From positions 1 to 41,947 of IMG/VR virus record IMGVR_UViG_3300029813_000134: a stretch of DNA of 41,947 bases. The stretch is one strand, 5' to 3'. This document shows, piece after piece, positions 8,430 to 17,484 of this stretch. The position numbers and the translations under genes were made by a program. The notes under the pieces are model-generated. The model was not told the origin of the DNA. It saw only the letters and a list, made by a program, of their open reading frames with translations, and made no database searches. The stretch is from a virus. The first letter of the stretch is position 1. The number at the start of each line of letters is the position of its first letter.

Positions 8430-10420
8430 GCGATTTTCCTATCACCAATTGGAATGAAACTCGCAGGAATCGGCGGCCGATTGACCTCACCCTTGCTAAA
8501 CGCCGAGAATGATTCAAGAGTTCCCTGTACCTGCATGGCACTCTCAAATGTGGGATACATAAGGTGGAGACACATTGGATGATACGGGCTAGTATCTGTC
8601 AATGGAGGAAAGCGAGGATCTTTTCCGCTGATCGAGAATATCTTACCTTCGAAATCCATGCAATTGCCACACCAGATAGGTTTACCATTTTCTCTTACAT
8701 ACATAACATGATTTTTATCCAACTCCAAACAATAAACTACATCATTATAATCAATATATTTTATATCTAAATTTTCTAATCTGATATAAACATTTCTTGC
8801 TTCTCTAATGACATAAGTATCATGGTTTGTTTTGTAGATGCCATTTTTATGTTCAAAATATTTATCTTTTGTTTTCACGATATATGTTGTCGGTCTTTTA
8901 TTTATCTTTAATATTAATTCTGTCAATTGGTCTGCGATTCTTTTAGAAGATGTTATATAGACTCTTGATTCATATAATTTATCATCATTATTCCATTTTA
9001 TTTTGGACTTCAATATATGCCCATCACCTAGACAATATGCATCCAGGAAAGCTCTAATGCAGTCTTTATCTGCATTCATAATTTCTTCTGGTATATATTT
9101 TTCAAAAGATTTACCGAATTGTTTTAGATAAATACCTAATTTTGTACTATTAAAACCAATACCCATATTATCTCTATCTCTTATATTTATCCATTTTAAA
9201 TATCGTTCACAACAATCTTTTATTTTTTTATAATTGGCTGGATTTTTATCTTTATTTTGTGAAATCGTTATTCTATAATTATTTTCACCTTCTTTGTATA
9301 CACTTCCCTCACTCAAATAATAACCCATGAATTCACAATAATCCAATCCTGCTCTATTTCCGATCCAATTGCACCCAGCGTAAAATCGGCCGGATTTATA
9401 ATCAAATATTTCACTAGCAGATATCAATTCATAACTATCTTTTTTATATCTGCTTCTATAATCATTTTGAAAGAACATTTGATGATTTTCAGTTACATTT
9501 ATATTTAAGAATTTACCTTTGAAATTTATTAATTTATCTGCCTTTGACTGTATAATTCGTTTTATGTCCACCCATTCTAATTCTTGATTTTCCTGTATTA
9601 ATGATAATATTTTTTCATTGCCTTTTATATTTGCAAATAATTTCCAACCTTCATTAGTATAAACTTCTGTATTTTTCCCATAGCAGATTTTTGTGCTCGT
9701 ATTGTGCGAGGATACCTGGATCAAATCCGTATCATAATTATTAGCCTGTCCCAACGCAGCATAACTCTGCGCCTCGTGAAACTTCGTTCTGGCCACGAGC
9801 TCAGCGTAATAGCTTGGTTTGAATCTCATCTTCCCCGCCTGCACAAAGCTCTTGTTCTCCACATTCTCCCACAGCCCGCTCCACAATTCGCCAGTCAAAG
9901 TCCTGGCCGCCTTCCTGAGATCGCCCATCTCAAATCCCACAGCGACCGAGATATCTACTACGCCCTCATTGACTAATATCTGCTGGGTGGCCCTGGTCAA
10001 TCTATGAAGATTATTCCTGCCAGCAACAGATGCCGATAGAAAGGATTCCGCAGCGTCCTTGTATAGAGCTGTCATCATTTGAGTGGTTGCATTGCTTGAC
10101 AACATAGCGCCGAGCCCCTTCTCGGCTATGTTCAATACTCCCCTGGTGGCTTCAACTCGAGCCCCTATATATCTCAGGCTCCAACGATATTGCGCGGGGA
10201 TCCGCTTCTCCGCCCAGGTTGCAAAGAATACGTTCATCTGGGCATATATCGCGTCGATCTCTCGGCGGATCATGTTCCAATATACAGTTGATTTCTTCGC
10301 TTCTTTCATAGAAGCGATCATCAACTTTTGGAGCTTGTTTTCCAGGTGCTTCAGACGTTTATCCAGCGGCAGGAAACGATATCTGAGATCTCTCTCGAAG
10401 CTGCTATGGTCATATGTCAT
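8426..10420 (-). CDS. Minor head morphogenesis protein (MuF-like) interrupted by an intein
   Basis: 664 aa precursor. Without the insert the exteins join as HNTSTKI-CMDFEGKIFSISG, the usual MuF/minor head sequence, followed by KDPRFPPLTDTSPYHPMC. The mature extein protein would be 323 aa. The N-terminal half is helical (KRLKHLENKLQKLMIASMKE) and includes FHEAQSYAALGQANNYDTDL. Residues 246-586 form a 341-aa intein with two LAGLIDADG-type blocks. The gene lies between the capsid and connector genes and overlaps both. MuF-like proteins sit inside or at the portal vertex of the head. The insert is much more AT-rich than the flanks, which suggests later acquisition. Confidence 0.9.
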   Translation of the reverse strand: MTYDHSSFERDLRYRFLPLDKRLKHLENKLQKLMIASMKEAKKSTVYWNMIRREIDAIYAQMNVFFATWAEKRIPAQYRWSLRYIGARVEATRGVLNIAEKGLGAMLSSNATTQMMTALYKDAAESFLSASVAGRNNLHRLTRATQQILVNEGVVDISVAVGFEMGDLRKAARTLTGELWSGLWENVENKSFVQAGKMRFKPSYYAELVARTKFHEAQSYAALGQANNYDTDLIQVSSHNTSTKICYGKNTEVYTNEGWKLFANIKGNEKILSLIQENQELEWVDIKRIIQSKADKLINFKGKFLNINVTENHQMFFQNDYRSRYKKDSYELISASEIFDYKSGRFYAGCNWIGNRAGLDYCEFMGYYLSEGSVYKEGENNYRITISQNKDKNPANYKKIKDCCERYLKWINIRDRDNMGIGFNSTKLGIYLKQFGKSFEKYIPEEIMNADKDCIRAFLDAYCLGDGHILKSKIKWNNDDKLYESRVYITSSKRIADQLTELILKINKRPTTYIVKTKDKYFEHKNGIYKTNHDTYVIREARNVYIRLENLDIKYIDYNDVVYCLELDKNHVMYVRENGKPIWCGNCMDFEGKIFSISGKDPRFPPLTDTSPYHPMCLHLMYPTFESAMQVQGTLESFSAFSKGEVNRPPIPASFIPIGDRKIA
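8663..9685 (-). mobile_element. Intein with LAGLIDADG homing endonuclease domain
   Basis: Begins at Cys246 (CYGKNTEVYTNEGWKLFANI, block A). Block B is NVTENHQMFF. Two LAGLIDADG-like dodecapeptides follow (FMGYYLSEGS and FLDAYCLGDGH). It ends VVYCLELDKNHVMYVREN (block F) then IWCGN, followed by Cys+1. The penultimate residue is Gly rather than the common His. Both splice-junction nucleophiles and the terminal Asn are present, so splicing is plausible. The insertion point is in the conserved DTSxxC-like segment of the MuF domain, a typical homing target. Confidence 0.92.
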
Positions 10421-10844
10421 ACATTCCCTTCAGTTCCACTACCGCGTTGGACACACCATACTGCGAGAAAAATCCAGCGATATGCAAGGGGAGGGTCAAA
10501 TTCTGTGCTAAGACCTCCCGGCGACTCATTAATTTGAAGGATTTGACACCCGTTCCGATAGCCGCCCGCCTTTCGTTCAGCGCATCGTAATGTTCAAGGA
10601 GAAACAACGCAGCCTCGATCTGTCCGTTTTTAACATTGCTGTCGGTCAAAGAAGCGGATAATTTCAACTGAGGATTGTTTATCAGCCAGGTATATGCCGA
10701 TACAAGCAGGACTTCTTTGCTTGCTGCCCCCGGATTCCCGGCGCCAGAGAGCGCAAACCACGCCTCGGCGCCTATCCGGTCGGTCAAGTAAGTATCTGCT
10801 TCGACTACAGTAACCCAGCTGTTTGAGCCGACAGCCAGTGACAT
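10410..10844 (-). CDS. Head-tail connector / adaptor (DnaT-like family in phages)
   Basis: 144 aa, beginning SNSWVTVVEADTYLTDRIGA with EVLLVSAYTWLINNPQLKLS and GQIEAALFLLEHYDALNERR. This pattern belongs to small helical adaptor proteins after the capsid gene, which databases often label DnaT-like. It follows the major capsid gene by 9 bases and overlaps the minor head gene by 11. A role in joining the portal to the neck is inferred from position. Confidence 0.65.
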   Translation of the reverse strand: MSLAVGSNSWVTVVEADTYLTDRIGAEAWFALSGAGNPGAASKEVLLVSAYTWLINNPQLKLSASLTDSNVKNGQIEAALFLLEHYDALNERRAAIGTGVKSFKLMSRREVLAQNLTLPLHIAGFFSQYGVSNAVVELKGMYDI

Positions 10845-10853
10845 CGTTCTATC

Positions 10854-11909
10854 TTAATCTGCAAACGCAGGCTCGCAAGTCTGCTCAAGATCACCCACCA
10901 CAGCTCCGAACGCCGTCCAGTAGGTTCTCATCTCGCTCAAGGTTTCGATATCCTTCTCGCTCAGGCTCAACTCCTGCATATAGACTGAGTTCTGAATCTT
11001 GTTGCCTGGCAGAATCATGACTCCCTTGTTCGCAGGAATGTTCGCATTCCAGGTATACCTCACGTCCACGTTGTATTCGACGATTCCGCCGGCTCCGGCC
11101 GCCACCCTTCCTCTGGCCACATCTGCGGAGGTCACCCGCATCGCATGATTAAGTCTCGCTTTCAGTTTTGGAGAAGCGTAGAGAATCATCTTGGCGTTGG
11201 CAACGTCTCCGTAGCCCTTCGCCTTGCAGGCGTCTCCGATCGTTTCATATGCCAAGTTGATAGTCGCTATGTCCCGATCCAGGATAGGTTCTGTGCCAGT
11301 CAGCTGATAGGTGATAGCCGTATCATCTGCGGCAGCTTCAAGCAAGGTATAGTGAATGTTCGCCCACAGATCGTTAAGCTTGCCCCGTACCGTATTCATC
11401 AGGTCGATGAATTGATAAAGCTTCCGCCCTTCGATCATTTCCCAGGTCACCCCGATTCCTGCACCATATTTGTCAATGGTAACAGGTACCTTAGCTCCGG
11501 TGATGCCGTAGAACTTTGCCTTCCCGCCTTCGGGAACTATATCGAAAGTCAATCCAGTGGCAACGTCAGCGATCTCCCAAGCGAGCTGCCCTTTCTTCAG
11601 ACGCACTCCCTTGAATGCCAACTGCCAGAAAGTATCGAATGCCGGCACGTCCTGTGTGACGTTGAAAACGTCCTTGGTCAGTATCGGCAGCTCGGAGCTC
11701 CCGGTAAATGCCTGGATAATCTTGCCGGTCTTCTCCTCCTGGACTCCCACTCCTTGCATAAAGCACTGGAGGCTCTTGTGCAATACAACTCCTTGCTGCA
11801 CGTAATTCAGCACGACCCCTTTTTTCTTATCGAATTCGTAGTCTTCACCTTGATTGCGATTCATGTGGCAAACAAGGTCAAACATTCTATCTAAATTGAT
11901 TGGTTTCAT
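10854..11909 (-). CDS. Major capsid protein
   Basis: 351 aa. It contains long beta and helix segments typical of HK97-fold capsids (TFDIVPEGGKAKFYGITGAK, then VTIDKYGAGIGVTWEMIEGR and NAKMILYASPKLKARLNHAM). It ends with EMRTYWTAFGAVVGDLEQTC. It lies after scaffold and decoration genes and before the adaptor, as expected. No N-terminal propeptide cleavage motif can be fixed by eye. It forms the head shell. Confidence 0.85.
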   Translation of the reverse strand: MKPINLDRMFDLVCHMNRNQGEDYEFDKKKGVVLNYVQQGVVLHKSLQCFMQGVGVQEEKTGKIIQAFTGSSELPILTKDVFNVTQDVPAFDTFWQLAFKGVRLKKGQLAWEIADVATGLTFDIVPEGGKAKFYGITGAKVPVTIDKYGAGIGVTWEMIEGRKLYQFIDLMNTVRGKLNDLWANIHYTLLEAAADDTAITYQLTGTEPILDRDIATINLAYETIGDACKAKGYGDVANAKMILYASPKLKARLNHAMRVTSADVARGRVAAGAGGIVEYNVDVRYTWNANIPANKGVMILPGNKIQNSVYMQELSLSEKDIETLSEMRTYWTAFGAVVGDLEQTCEPAFAD

Positions 11910-12271
11910 TTTTCCTTATCCCTCCCGTGGATAATTTCAAGTTCTTTCTTCTCAATGAGCGTTTCGTAAAGTGGAAGATAATCTAGCTCCAAGACCTTTT
12001 TTTCTTCCTGCGTTCTTAACTGAGTTTTCACTTCTTCGAGGAGGAGCTCTCGTATACCCGTGAACTCAAATTCTTTGTTCGGATCTAGCTTCTCATTCCA
12101 GCGCATCCTGTTACCTGGAGCAGATATGAATTTCAGCGCTGCATGTTCTTCTGCCGAGAAACTTAGTTCCTCCCGCAGCTCCCTTAAAATCTTAAGTGTC
12201 GTCAAATCCCCTTTAGAAGAAAGAAGACCCAAAAGCGACATCCTATTAAGAACCGAAAGTTTTACCTTCAT
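11906..12271 (-). CDS. Uncharacterised head-module protein
   Basis: 121 aa, predicted mostly helical and charged (LKILRELREELSFSAEEHAA, ending EIIHGRDKEK). It lies between the decoration and major capsid genes and overlaps the capsid start as ATGA. Genes in this slot are often small structural or capsid-assembly factors, but no family was recognised. A SD-like GGAGGA lies before its ATG. Confidence 0.6.
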   Translation of the reverse strand: MKVKLSVLNRMSLLGLLSSKGDLTTLKILRELREELSFSAEEHAALKFISAPGNRMRWNEKLDPNKEFEFTGIRELLLEEVKTQLRTQEEKKVLELDYLPLYETLIEKKELEIIHGRDKEK

Positions 12272-12297
12272 TTAAATCATCCTCCAATAATTTTTAT

Positions 12298-13260
12298 TTA
12301 TGCCTCTGTTGCCGCAAGTGACAACATGATGTAATAGGCTATCCCGTTTACTTTGATTCGCAGCCAGGCATCGGTTGTTCCATTGCTGGTATCATAAAAA
12401 AGGCCATCCGAAGCATCGCCAGCATTGTCAATGATTGCGAAAAATCCGCCCGCCTGAAACGCCGTCTTGCCGTCTTCCTGGACGTTACAATAAAGATAGC
12501 TCGTACCAGCTCCTACACCAGCGCCGGTCGGCATCTGTATCTCAGCTTCCAGAGCAGCATAGTGACCTCCCGCAGGTGGGGTTGCCGGCATGTGTAATTC
12601 AGCACAAAACCCCGAACCCAATCCAGTCACAGCACCATTAGTACCAAAACTTGTAATTGCTTTCAAGGCATTGCACCAGCCACCAAGTTTTACTTCCGTG
12701 CTCAGCTTGAAAATACCGCGTCCGCCTGTAGCTCCTATTCCCGTCAATACAGTATCGATAATAACGGGTTCTACATTGCCTTCGCTCGCAACCGCATCAG
12801 ATTTTGTATATAGCGACTGAAGCGGATCTTCGGCAGCAATTTTATAACGAAGATCACTTGTTCCAAGTTGCAATCCCCGCTGGACAGGATAGTAGTCATG
12901 CATAATCATGTATCCCACTACGTCGCCTATCGCGGCGTCCTTCGCGGCTTTTCCCACCAGATATCCGGCGCCATCGTCGACATTCGTAAAATGCTCTTCC
13001 CCTTGAATCCAAAAAATCGGATCTCCAGCCACCCATGCAGCCGTTGCCGCCTTAGTCACCTTGACGCATTCCGCCTCGGTGATGAGCGTCACGTCCCTGG
13101 TTAAAAGTCCACCAAGCAGCGGATCAAGCATAGCAGCGGTAAGCGCAGTCAGGTGAAATCCGTAGGTCTTTCCGCTGAGCTCCATGTCACCGACAGCTCT
13201 CGCCTCCTGCGGATCGATTTGTATTTGCTCATATGTTTTTGACATTACTTCGCATTCCAT
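12298..13260 (-). CDS. Capsid decoration / head fibre protein (DUF2190-like N-terminus)
   Basis: 320 aa. Residues about 20-130 have the repeating turn pattern of DUF2190-like capsid decoration proteins (WVAGDPIFWIQGEEHFTNVD, then GYLVGKAAKDAAIGDVVGYM). The C-terminal about 150 residues are Gly/Ala-rich and beta-like (GIFKLSTEVKLGGWCNALKA, later GTSYLYCNVQEDGKTAFQAG) and probably form a surface domain. The true start may be the sixth residue (MSKTYEQIQID). It follows the scaffold gene directly, with the stop and ATG adjacent. Confidence 0.68.
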   Translation of the reverse strand: MECEVMSKTYEQIQIDPQEARAVGDMELSGKTYGFHLTALTAAMLDPLLGGLLTRDVTLITEAECVKVTKAATAAWVAGDPIFWIQGEEHFTNVDDGAGYLVGKAAKDAAIGDVVGYMIMHDYYPVQRGLQLGTSDLRYKIAAEDPLQSLYTKSDAVASEGNVEPVIIDTVLTGIGATGGRGIFKLSTEVKLGGWCNALKAITSFGTNGAVTGLGSGFCAELHMPATPPAGGHYAALEAEIQMPTGAGVGAGTSYLYCNVQEDGKTAFQAGGFFAIIDNAGDASDGLFYDTSNGTTDAWLRIKVNGIAYYIMLSLAATEA

Positions 13261-14292
13261 TTAAATCACTCCCATCTCTTTCAGAGCTTCCTCTTCCATA
13301 GTCAGCTCTTCAGAAGTCTTTTTCTTGCCTTTATCATCGCCCGACTCATCGGCAACGCCGAACAGTTTAGCGGTGTCAGCGAAAGCTTTCCTCTCCTTCT
13401 CCAGGTGTTCGCCCAATTTTTTTTCAGATAAATCATCCAGAGCCGCAGGATTAAACCGGCTTTTGATAAACTCTTTTTGTTTGTCGGTATATTCCTCCCC
13501 CATCAATTTATCCAAATGGGCCGAAGCCTCACTGATCTCTACTTTCTTGATTGTCTCTTCACTTTCAGTTTTCAGTTTCTTATAGTCTTTCTCATGCTTA
13601 TCTTTTTCGATTTTCAAGGCTGCATTCTCGGTATATATTTTGCCGAGTTCACGATCTTTCTTGATATCACCCTCATCATAAATTTGAGATGGGTGAATAT
13701 TCATAGTACGAACTGCTGTTTTGATTTCCTCTAAGGTCATGTTCTTTTTATCTCCTTCTTTTCCAAAGCACTGTACTGTGCTTAATCTCAGTGCGCCTGG
13801 AAATGCGGGATTCTCCTTATCGCTGTTTCCAAGCGCAATCCCCGATATATCATTGACATCACCGACGATATTTTCATCATCGGTATAGACATCCGCCTCC
13901 ATAGAGCAGACATCCATGTCCTCCACTTTTCCTTTGTCCGGGAAATGGCCGATAATCACGTTGACCAATCGGCCACCGATCTCCTTAACAAAGGAGTTTA
14001 GAATCTCGCCGACCGATTCCCTATTGTCCTGCGCATTCGTTTCCTTGTGGCCGATGAAGAACTTCGTCCCCGCCTTGATCTTCTCCGCCAGTTGACGGAT
14101 CACCGCCCTCGGCCACTTCAAGACCTGGATGCCCTCTCCCAAAACTTTCGGGTGACTTGTCCCCTCCTGTGCCAGGCTGTACGCCTGGAGCACGCCCTTT
14201 CCTTTTAGAGCTTCCAATTTTTCTTTTGGAATCTTTTGCTTTAGCTCCTCCGGGCTTAGATTCACCTCCAAGGCCTGAATAGAAATTTTCAT
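13261..14292 (-). CDS. Capsid scaffold, possibly fused to a maturation protease (Mu I-like)
   Basis: 343 aa. The N-terminal half resembles phage prohead protease/Mu I-type proteins (KFFIGHKETNAQDNRESVGE, later ISGIALGNSDKENPAFPGAL). The C-terminal half (about 200-330) is a charged coiled coil (DKHEKDYKKLKTESEETIKK, KQKEFIKSRFNPAALDDLSE) as in scaffolds. It precedes the decoration and capsid genes. The protease part is an inference: His and Asp/Ser candidates exist but no clear catalytic triad was placed. It would guide capsid assembly and be removed on maturation. Confidence 0.65.
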   Translation of the reverse strand: MKISIQALEVNLSPEELKQKIPKEKLEALKGKGVLQAYSLAQEGTSHPKVLGEGIQVLKWPRAVIRQLAEKIKAGTKFFIGHKETNAQDNRESVGEILNSFVKEIGGRLVNVIIGHFPDKGKVEDMDVCSMEADVYTDDENIVGDVNDISGIALGNSDKENPAFPGALRLSTVQCFGKEGDKKNMTLEEIKTAVRTMNIHPSQIYDEGDIKKDRELGKIYTENAALKIEKDKHEKDYKKLKTESEETIKKVEISEASAHLDKLMGEEYTDKQKEFIKSRFNPAALDDLSEKKLGEHLEKERKAFADTAKLFGVADESGDDKGKKKTSEELTMEEEALKEMGVI

Positions 14293-14530
14293 CCGCCATT
14301 CCTTTCAAAAATACATCCTCAAGATATTTTGTCAAGAGCTTTATAGTTTCTATGTATTTTGGTTGATCACAAGATATTCTAATCACGCCCTTTTCGGCGA
14401 AGGGAGGATCGTCTTTCTCTACGGCTTCAAGATATTCCACTCCGATTGATACTTTATTCCTGACCCTGTTTATGTTGGCCGGGATCTGCCGGCCTTCGGG
14501 CGTCGATACTTTCAATAAGCGCATGTACAT
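14021..14530 (-). CDS. Small head-module protein whose 3' half overlaps the scaffold gene
   Basis: 169 aa as an open frame. The first 80 or so residues (SIGVEYLEAVEKDDPPFAEK, ISCDQPKYIETIKLLTKYLE) look like an ordinary protein. The remainder is Gly/Lys/Arg-rich low complexity (GGDKSPESFGRGHPGLEVAE) and runs 272 bases inside the scaffold gene in another frame. That part looks like a frame shadow, so the original stop may have been lost. The start codon overlaps the stop of the coiled-coil gene upstream. Function unknown. Confidence 0.5.
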   Translation of the reverse strand: MYMRLLKVSTPEGRQIPANINRVRNKVSIGVEYLEAVEKDDPPFAEKGVIRISCDQPKYIETIKLLTKYLEDVFLKGMADENFYSGLGGESKPGGAKAKDSKRKIGSSKRKGRAPGVQPGTGGDKSPESFGRGHPGLEVAEGGDPSTGGEDQGGDEVLHRPQGNECAGQ

Positions 14531-14859
14531 TACAATGCTTCCCCTTGTCTCTTTTTCTTTTTCTCCCGCAGCTTCATGATTTTCTTGTTTGTTTCTTTGC
14601 GATCCTCTTTCAATTTCTGTATCTCTTTTTCCGCGTCGATGAGCTTATCTTTTACCTGAGCGAGTTCTTTGTCAAGCCCCAACTGCATTCCTTTTAATTC
14701 ATCCACTTCTTTCCTAGAATTGTCAAGCTCTTCCTGCAATTTCTCCAGCTCGGCCCCTTTCGCCCTTATCTCTGTTGGACTTTGAAGATCGAGTATTCTT
14801 TTATACTTCCCCGGATCTTTTTCTATTAGTGCCTCATGCACTGTTATTGACTTTAACAT
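14530..14859 (-). CDS. Coiled-coil head-module protein
   Basis: 109 aa, almost entirely heptad-patterned and charged (GAELEKLQEELDNSRKEVDE, LIDAEKEIQKLKEDRKETNK) with a Lys/Arg-rich end. It lies between portal and scaffold genes, two bases from the portal stop. It could be an additional scaffold-like or portal-associated factor. No family recognised. Confidence 0.6.
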   Translation of the reverse strand: MLKSITVHEALIEKDPGKYKRILDLQSPTEIRAKGAELEKLQEELDNSRKEVDELKGMQLGLDKELAQVKDKLIDAEKEIQKLKEDRKETNKKIMKLREKKKKRQGEAL

Positions 14860-14860
14860 T

Positions 14861-16204
14861 TCATTCTCCTTCCTCTTTAAGTTTTGGTATGCCCATTTTT
14901 ATTAATTGATTCTCAGTCTCTTTCTTCGCCTTTTCTATTGCTCGCCTGGTCTTGAGAGGATCGATCCCCGGCAACATGTTCCGGTAATCATCGATCGATA
15001 TTGCTTCATCGCCGTAGGCCAGATTCAGCGCTTTCACTCTCTCCAGAAACTCCGAAAAGTCGATCAAAGGCAGCTTCACCTCGAAATCATAGTTCAATCT
15101 TGGAAGTTCCTCTCCGCCCGCGTCGATATAAAGCTCCTGCCCTTTCAGAATCATATCATACAGAGCTTGTTGCCACAACACCCTCTCGATCACTGTCGCG
15201 TTTTTGATCAGCTCATATAGTGTCTGAGCCGTTGCCCGGTTGCTCATCAAATCCACATATCCCAGCCAGTGCACAGGAACGCCCGTTACGGACGATATTG
15301 TTTTAATTGTCGCCACCATTTCAAATGTCAAATTTTCATAAGCCCCGGTCTCAGGACTCTCATAAGCCATTTTGGCTTTCCCGATAAATGCTTGTCCTAT
15401 TTTCCATTTTAATTTGGATAGCATGGTTTGAAGTGCTTTCGTTTCCGCGTCACTTTCAGTCTTAAACGTAGGTGTAACCCGCGCAAAGATGTGATTATTC
15501 CGTCTCATATCCTTAATAGCCCGATCGTAGTTCTCAATGTCCGTGAGCACTACTCCAGCCTTCGTTACCGGTCCCTGGCTATTCGTGTCGTCACCGCCAG
15601 TCCGTACATAAATAAAATTCTCATATCCGGCAGATACCCACATGCCATCTTTTTTGATCTGAATGTCTATAATCACATCCCGAATAAGCACGTCTGAATA
15701 AACCGCCTTGTAGGGCATCCTGGAAACATACGGGACCCGTGATACTTTTATGTGAATTGAACCGTCCCGCCAGATTCCTTCCTTCAGCAGGAATAGACAT
15801 TGACCGGCCATCTCCGCACCTTTAACGGCATTGGTCAATCCGCTTCCGACTAATTCGTTTCTCCGCAGGAATGTCTCAATCCAGGCCGCTGTCCTCTCGT
15901 GCTGGCAACTAATCGAGATCCCCTCACCCGCAATAAAAGCTGTTCTCAAGTCTATAATCGTCCTGAGTTGTTGGCTACCGAAATCGGCAAAAGCATTATA
16001 TTTTCGGTATGTCTCCCCTACCTGCGCTTCGTAAGTTCTGTACGCATTAGTCGTGCCCGGCACTGAAACATTAACAGGTATTCCCGTTAACATGGACTCG
16101 ATGATCACATAATCCTTCGATCCTTCAGGAACGGATGCCTGAATACTGATAATCCTTTTAACCAATCCTTTCTTATACTTTTTTTTGCGGTTGAATAGAC
16201 CCAT
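14861..16204 (-). CDS. Portal protein
   Basis: 447 aa. It follows the large terminase gene and has a portal-like middle and C-terminal region (TISSVTGVPVHWLGYVDLMS, then SNRATAQTLYELIKNATVIE and RVLWQQALYDMILKGQEL). The first 10 residues are highly basic. It ends with a charged helix (ETENQLIKMGIPKLKEEGE). Portals form the dodecameric ring through which DNA is packaged and ejected. Confidence 0.85.
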   Translation of the reverse strand: MGLFNRKKKYKKGLVKRIISIQASVPEGSKDYVIIESMLTGIPVNVSVPGTTNAYRTYEAQVGETYRKYNAFADFGSQQLRTIIDLRTAFIAGEGISISCQHERTAAWIETFLRRNELVGSGLTNAVKGAEMAGQCLFLLKEGIWRDGSIHIKVSRVPYVSRMPYKAVYSDVLIRDVIIDIQIKKDGMWVSAGYENFIYVRTGGDDTNSQGPVTKAGVVLTDIENYDRAIKDMRRNNHIFARVTPTFKTESDAETKALQTMLSKLKWKIGQAFIGKAKMAYESPETGAYENLTFEMVATIKTISSVTGVPVHWLGYVDLMSNRATAQTLYELIKNATVIERVLWQQALYDMILKGQELYIDAGGEELPRLNYDFEVKLPLIDFSEFLERVKALNLAYGDEAISIDDYRNMLPGIDPLKTRRAIEKAKKETENQLIKMGIPKLKEEGE

Positions 16205-16212
16205 ATCAACTC

Positions 16213-17484
16213 CTAAAATATATTATGCGCTACAGTCCCGGCAAATCCCCCGCTTCCGGGTTCATAGAAACAAAGGACAAGACCATCGGCCTTATCCGGC
16301 GATTTATTCTCACAGGTCGCGTGCTTCTGGAAATCCTCTTTCCTCTCAATCTTCATGACCTCATATCCTCGCCGACCCTTAATGTAATCATATTTGCGCT
16401 GAATCAACTGGGCTCTCAATTCTTCATCGAATGGTATATCAATTTCTTCCAATTGATCCCGCAGGTTAAAATACATCTCCGTTGCGCAGTCCTCGTAGTG
16501 TTCTTGATCATATGCATTCCCACCAAAATTTATCCGGTTGATTAGCCAGTCGTCTTCCTCCATATAATCTGCAACGGCTTTGCCTGTATCCCCGTTATCT
16601 ATATTTATACGGATTGTTTTATCAATTGTAAAGGCCTTCAAATCTCCTACCGTTACCTGGGTCTTCTGATATCTTGATTCATATTTGTCAATCACCTTCA
16701 ATCCGTGCCTCTTATAAAATATTATTTGATCTCCGCCTTGATGTGCTATGTCCGCTCCTACAGTCATTGAGCCCACCGGCTTTTGAATATTATTAGCAAT
16801 CGCTATGTCAACCAGAGAAGAAGGACAGACATATTTATCACCCATCGCCCTGAGTTTGCCGTCCCAGATGTGATCCGCCTCTTCAGGATTCCTGGCATAA
16901 TCGGAATCCTTTTCCATCTGCATTGCTTTAGTAAACCACGGATTATCTCGCCAGTTCAGCCAGAGCACCTCGGCATTGGGATCATCATGCAGTATATAAT
17001 CGATATAGATAGGATCCGTTTCGTACCGCGGGTTGAAATCCCACCAGATGATAGAACCATCTTTTCTAATAGTTGGTCGAAATATATTTATAGATCGCCT
17101 TGATAATGATTGCGCTTCAGCTACCCAGCATAGATCTGCACCCTCCAGCGATTTAATGCTGTCTGCATCGCAATCCCGTAGGCCATGAAATATGAATCTT
17201 GTTCCATTCGCTCCCCGTATCTCGGTAAGCATATCATCGTAGAAAAACTCGAATCCCAGAAGCTTGATTGTATCCCCTAGAAGTTTCTTGACTGAGTAGG
17301 TTAATGTTTTTTGTATTTCTCGCACGCAGGGAATGAAATGCGGCGACTGCATCCCCTTCACCAGGAGAATACGGGCTATGCTCCAGGAAGCACCCTTCCC
17401 CCTTCCGCCCACTATTATTTTATGCCGTTTTTTTGAAGCTACGAGCGGTTTGACTTTGCCGACAATTTCAACATTGATGTTCAC
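16213..17484 (-). CDS. Terminase large subunit (PBSX/Terminase_3-like)
   Basis: 423 aa packaging motor. The P-loop region is at residues 26-35 (GGRGKGASWS) and departs from the textbook GxGKS ending. A Walker B-like DLCWVAEA lies at 117-124 with Glu123. The RNase H-like nuclease domain starts near residue 240 (VGADIAHQGGDQIIFYKR), and NIDNGDTGKAVADYM and KSPDKADGLVLCFYEPGS supply further acidic residues. It overlaps the small subunit by 4 bases. It cuts and pumps phage DNA into heads. Confidence 0.92.
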   Translation of the reverse strand: MNINVEIVGKVKPLVASKKRHKIIVGGRGKGASWSIARILLVKGMQSPHFIPCVREIQKTLTYSVKKLLGDTIKLLGFEFFYDDMLTEIRGANGTRFIFHGLRDCDADSIKSLEGADLCWVAEAQSLSRRSINIFRPTIRKDGSIIWWDFNPRYETDPIYIDYILHDDPNAEVLWLNWRDNPWFTKAMQMEKDSDYARNPEEADHIWDGKLRAMGDKYVCPSSLVDIAIANNIQKPVGSMTVGADIAHQGGDQIIFYKRHGLKVIDKYESRYQKTQVTVGDLKAFTIDKTIRINIDNGDTGKAVADYMEEDDWLINRINFGGNAYDQEHYEDCATEMYFNLRDQLEEIDIPFDEELRAQLIQRKYDYIKGRRGYEVMKIERKEDFQKHATCENKSPDKADGLVLCFYEPGSGGFAGTVAHNIF

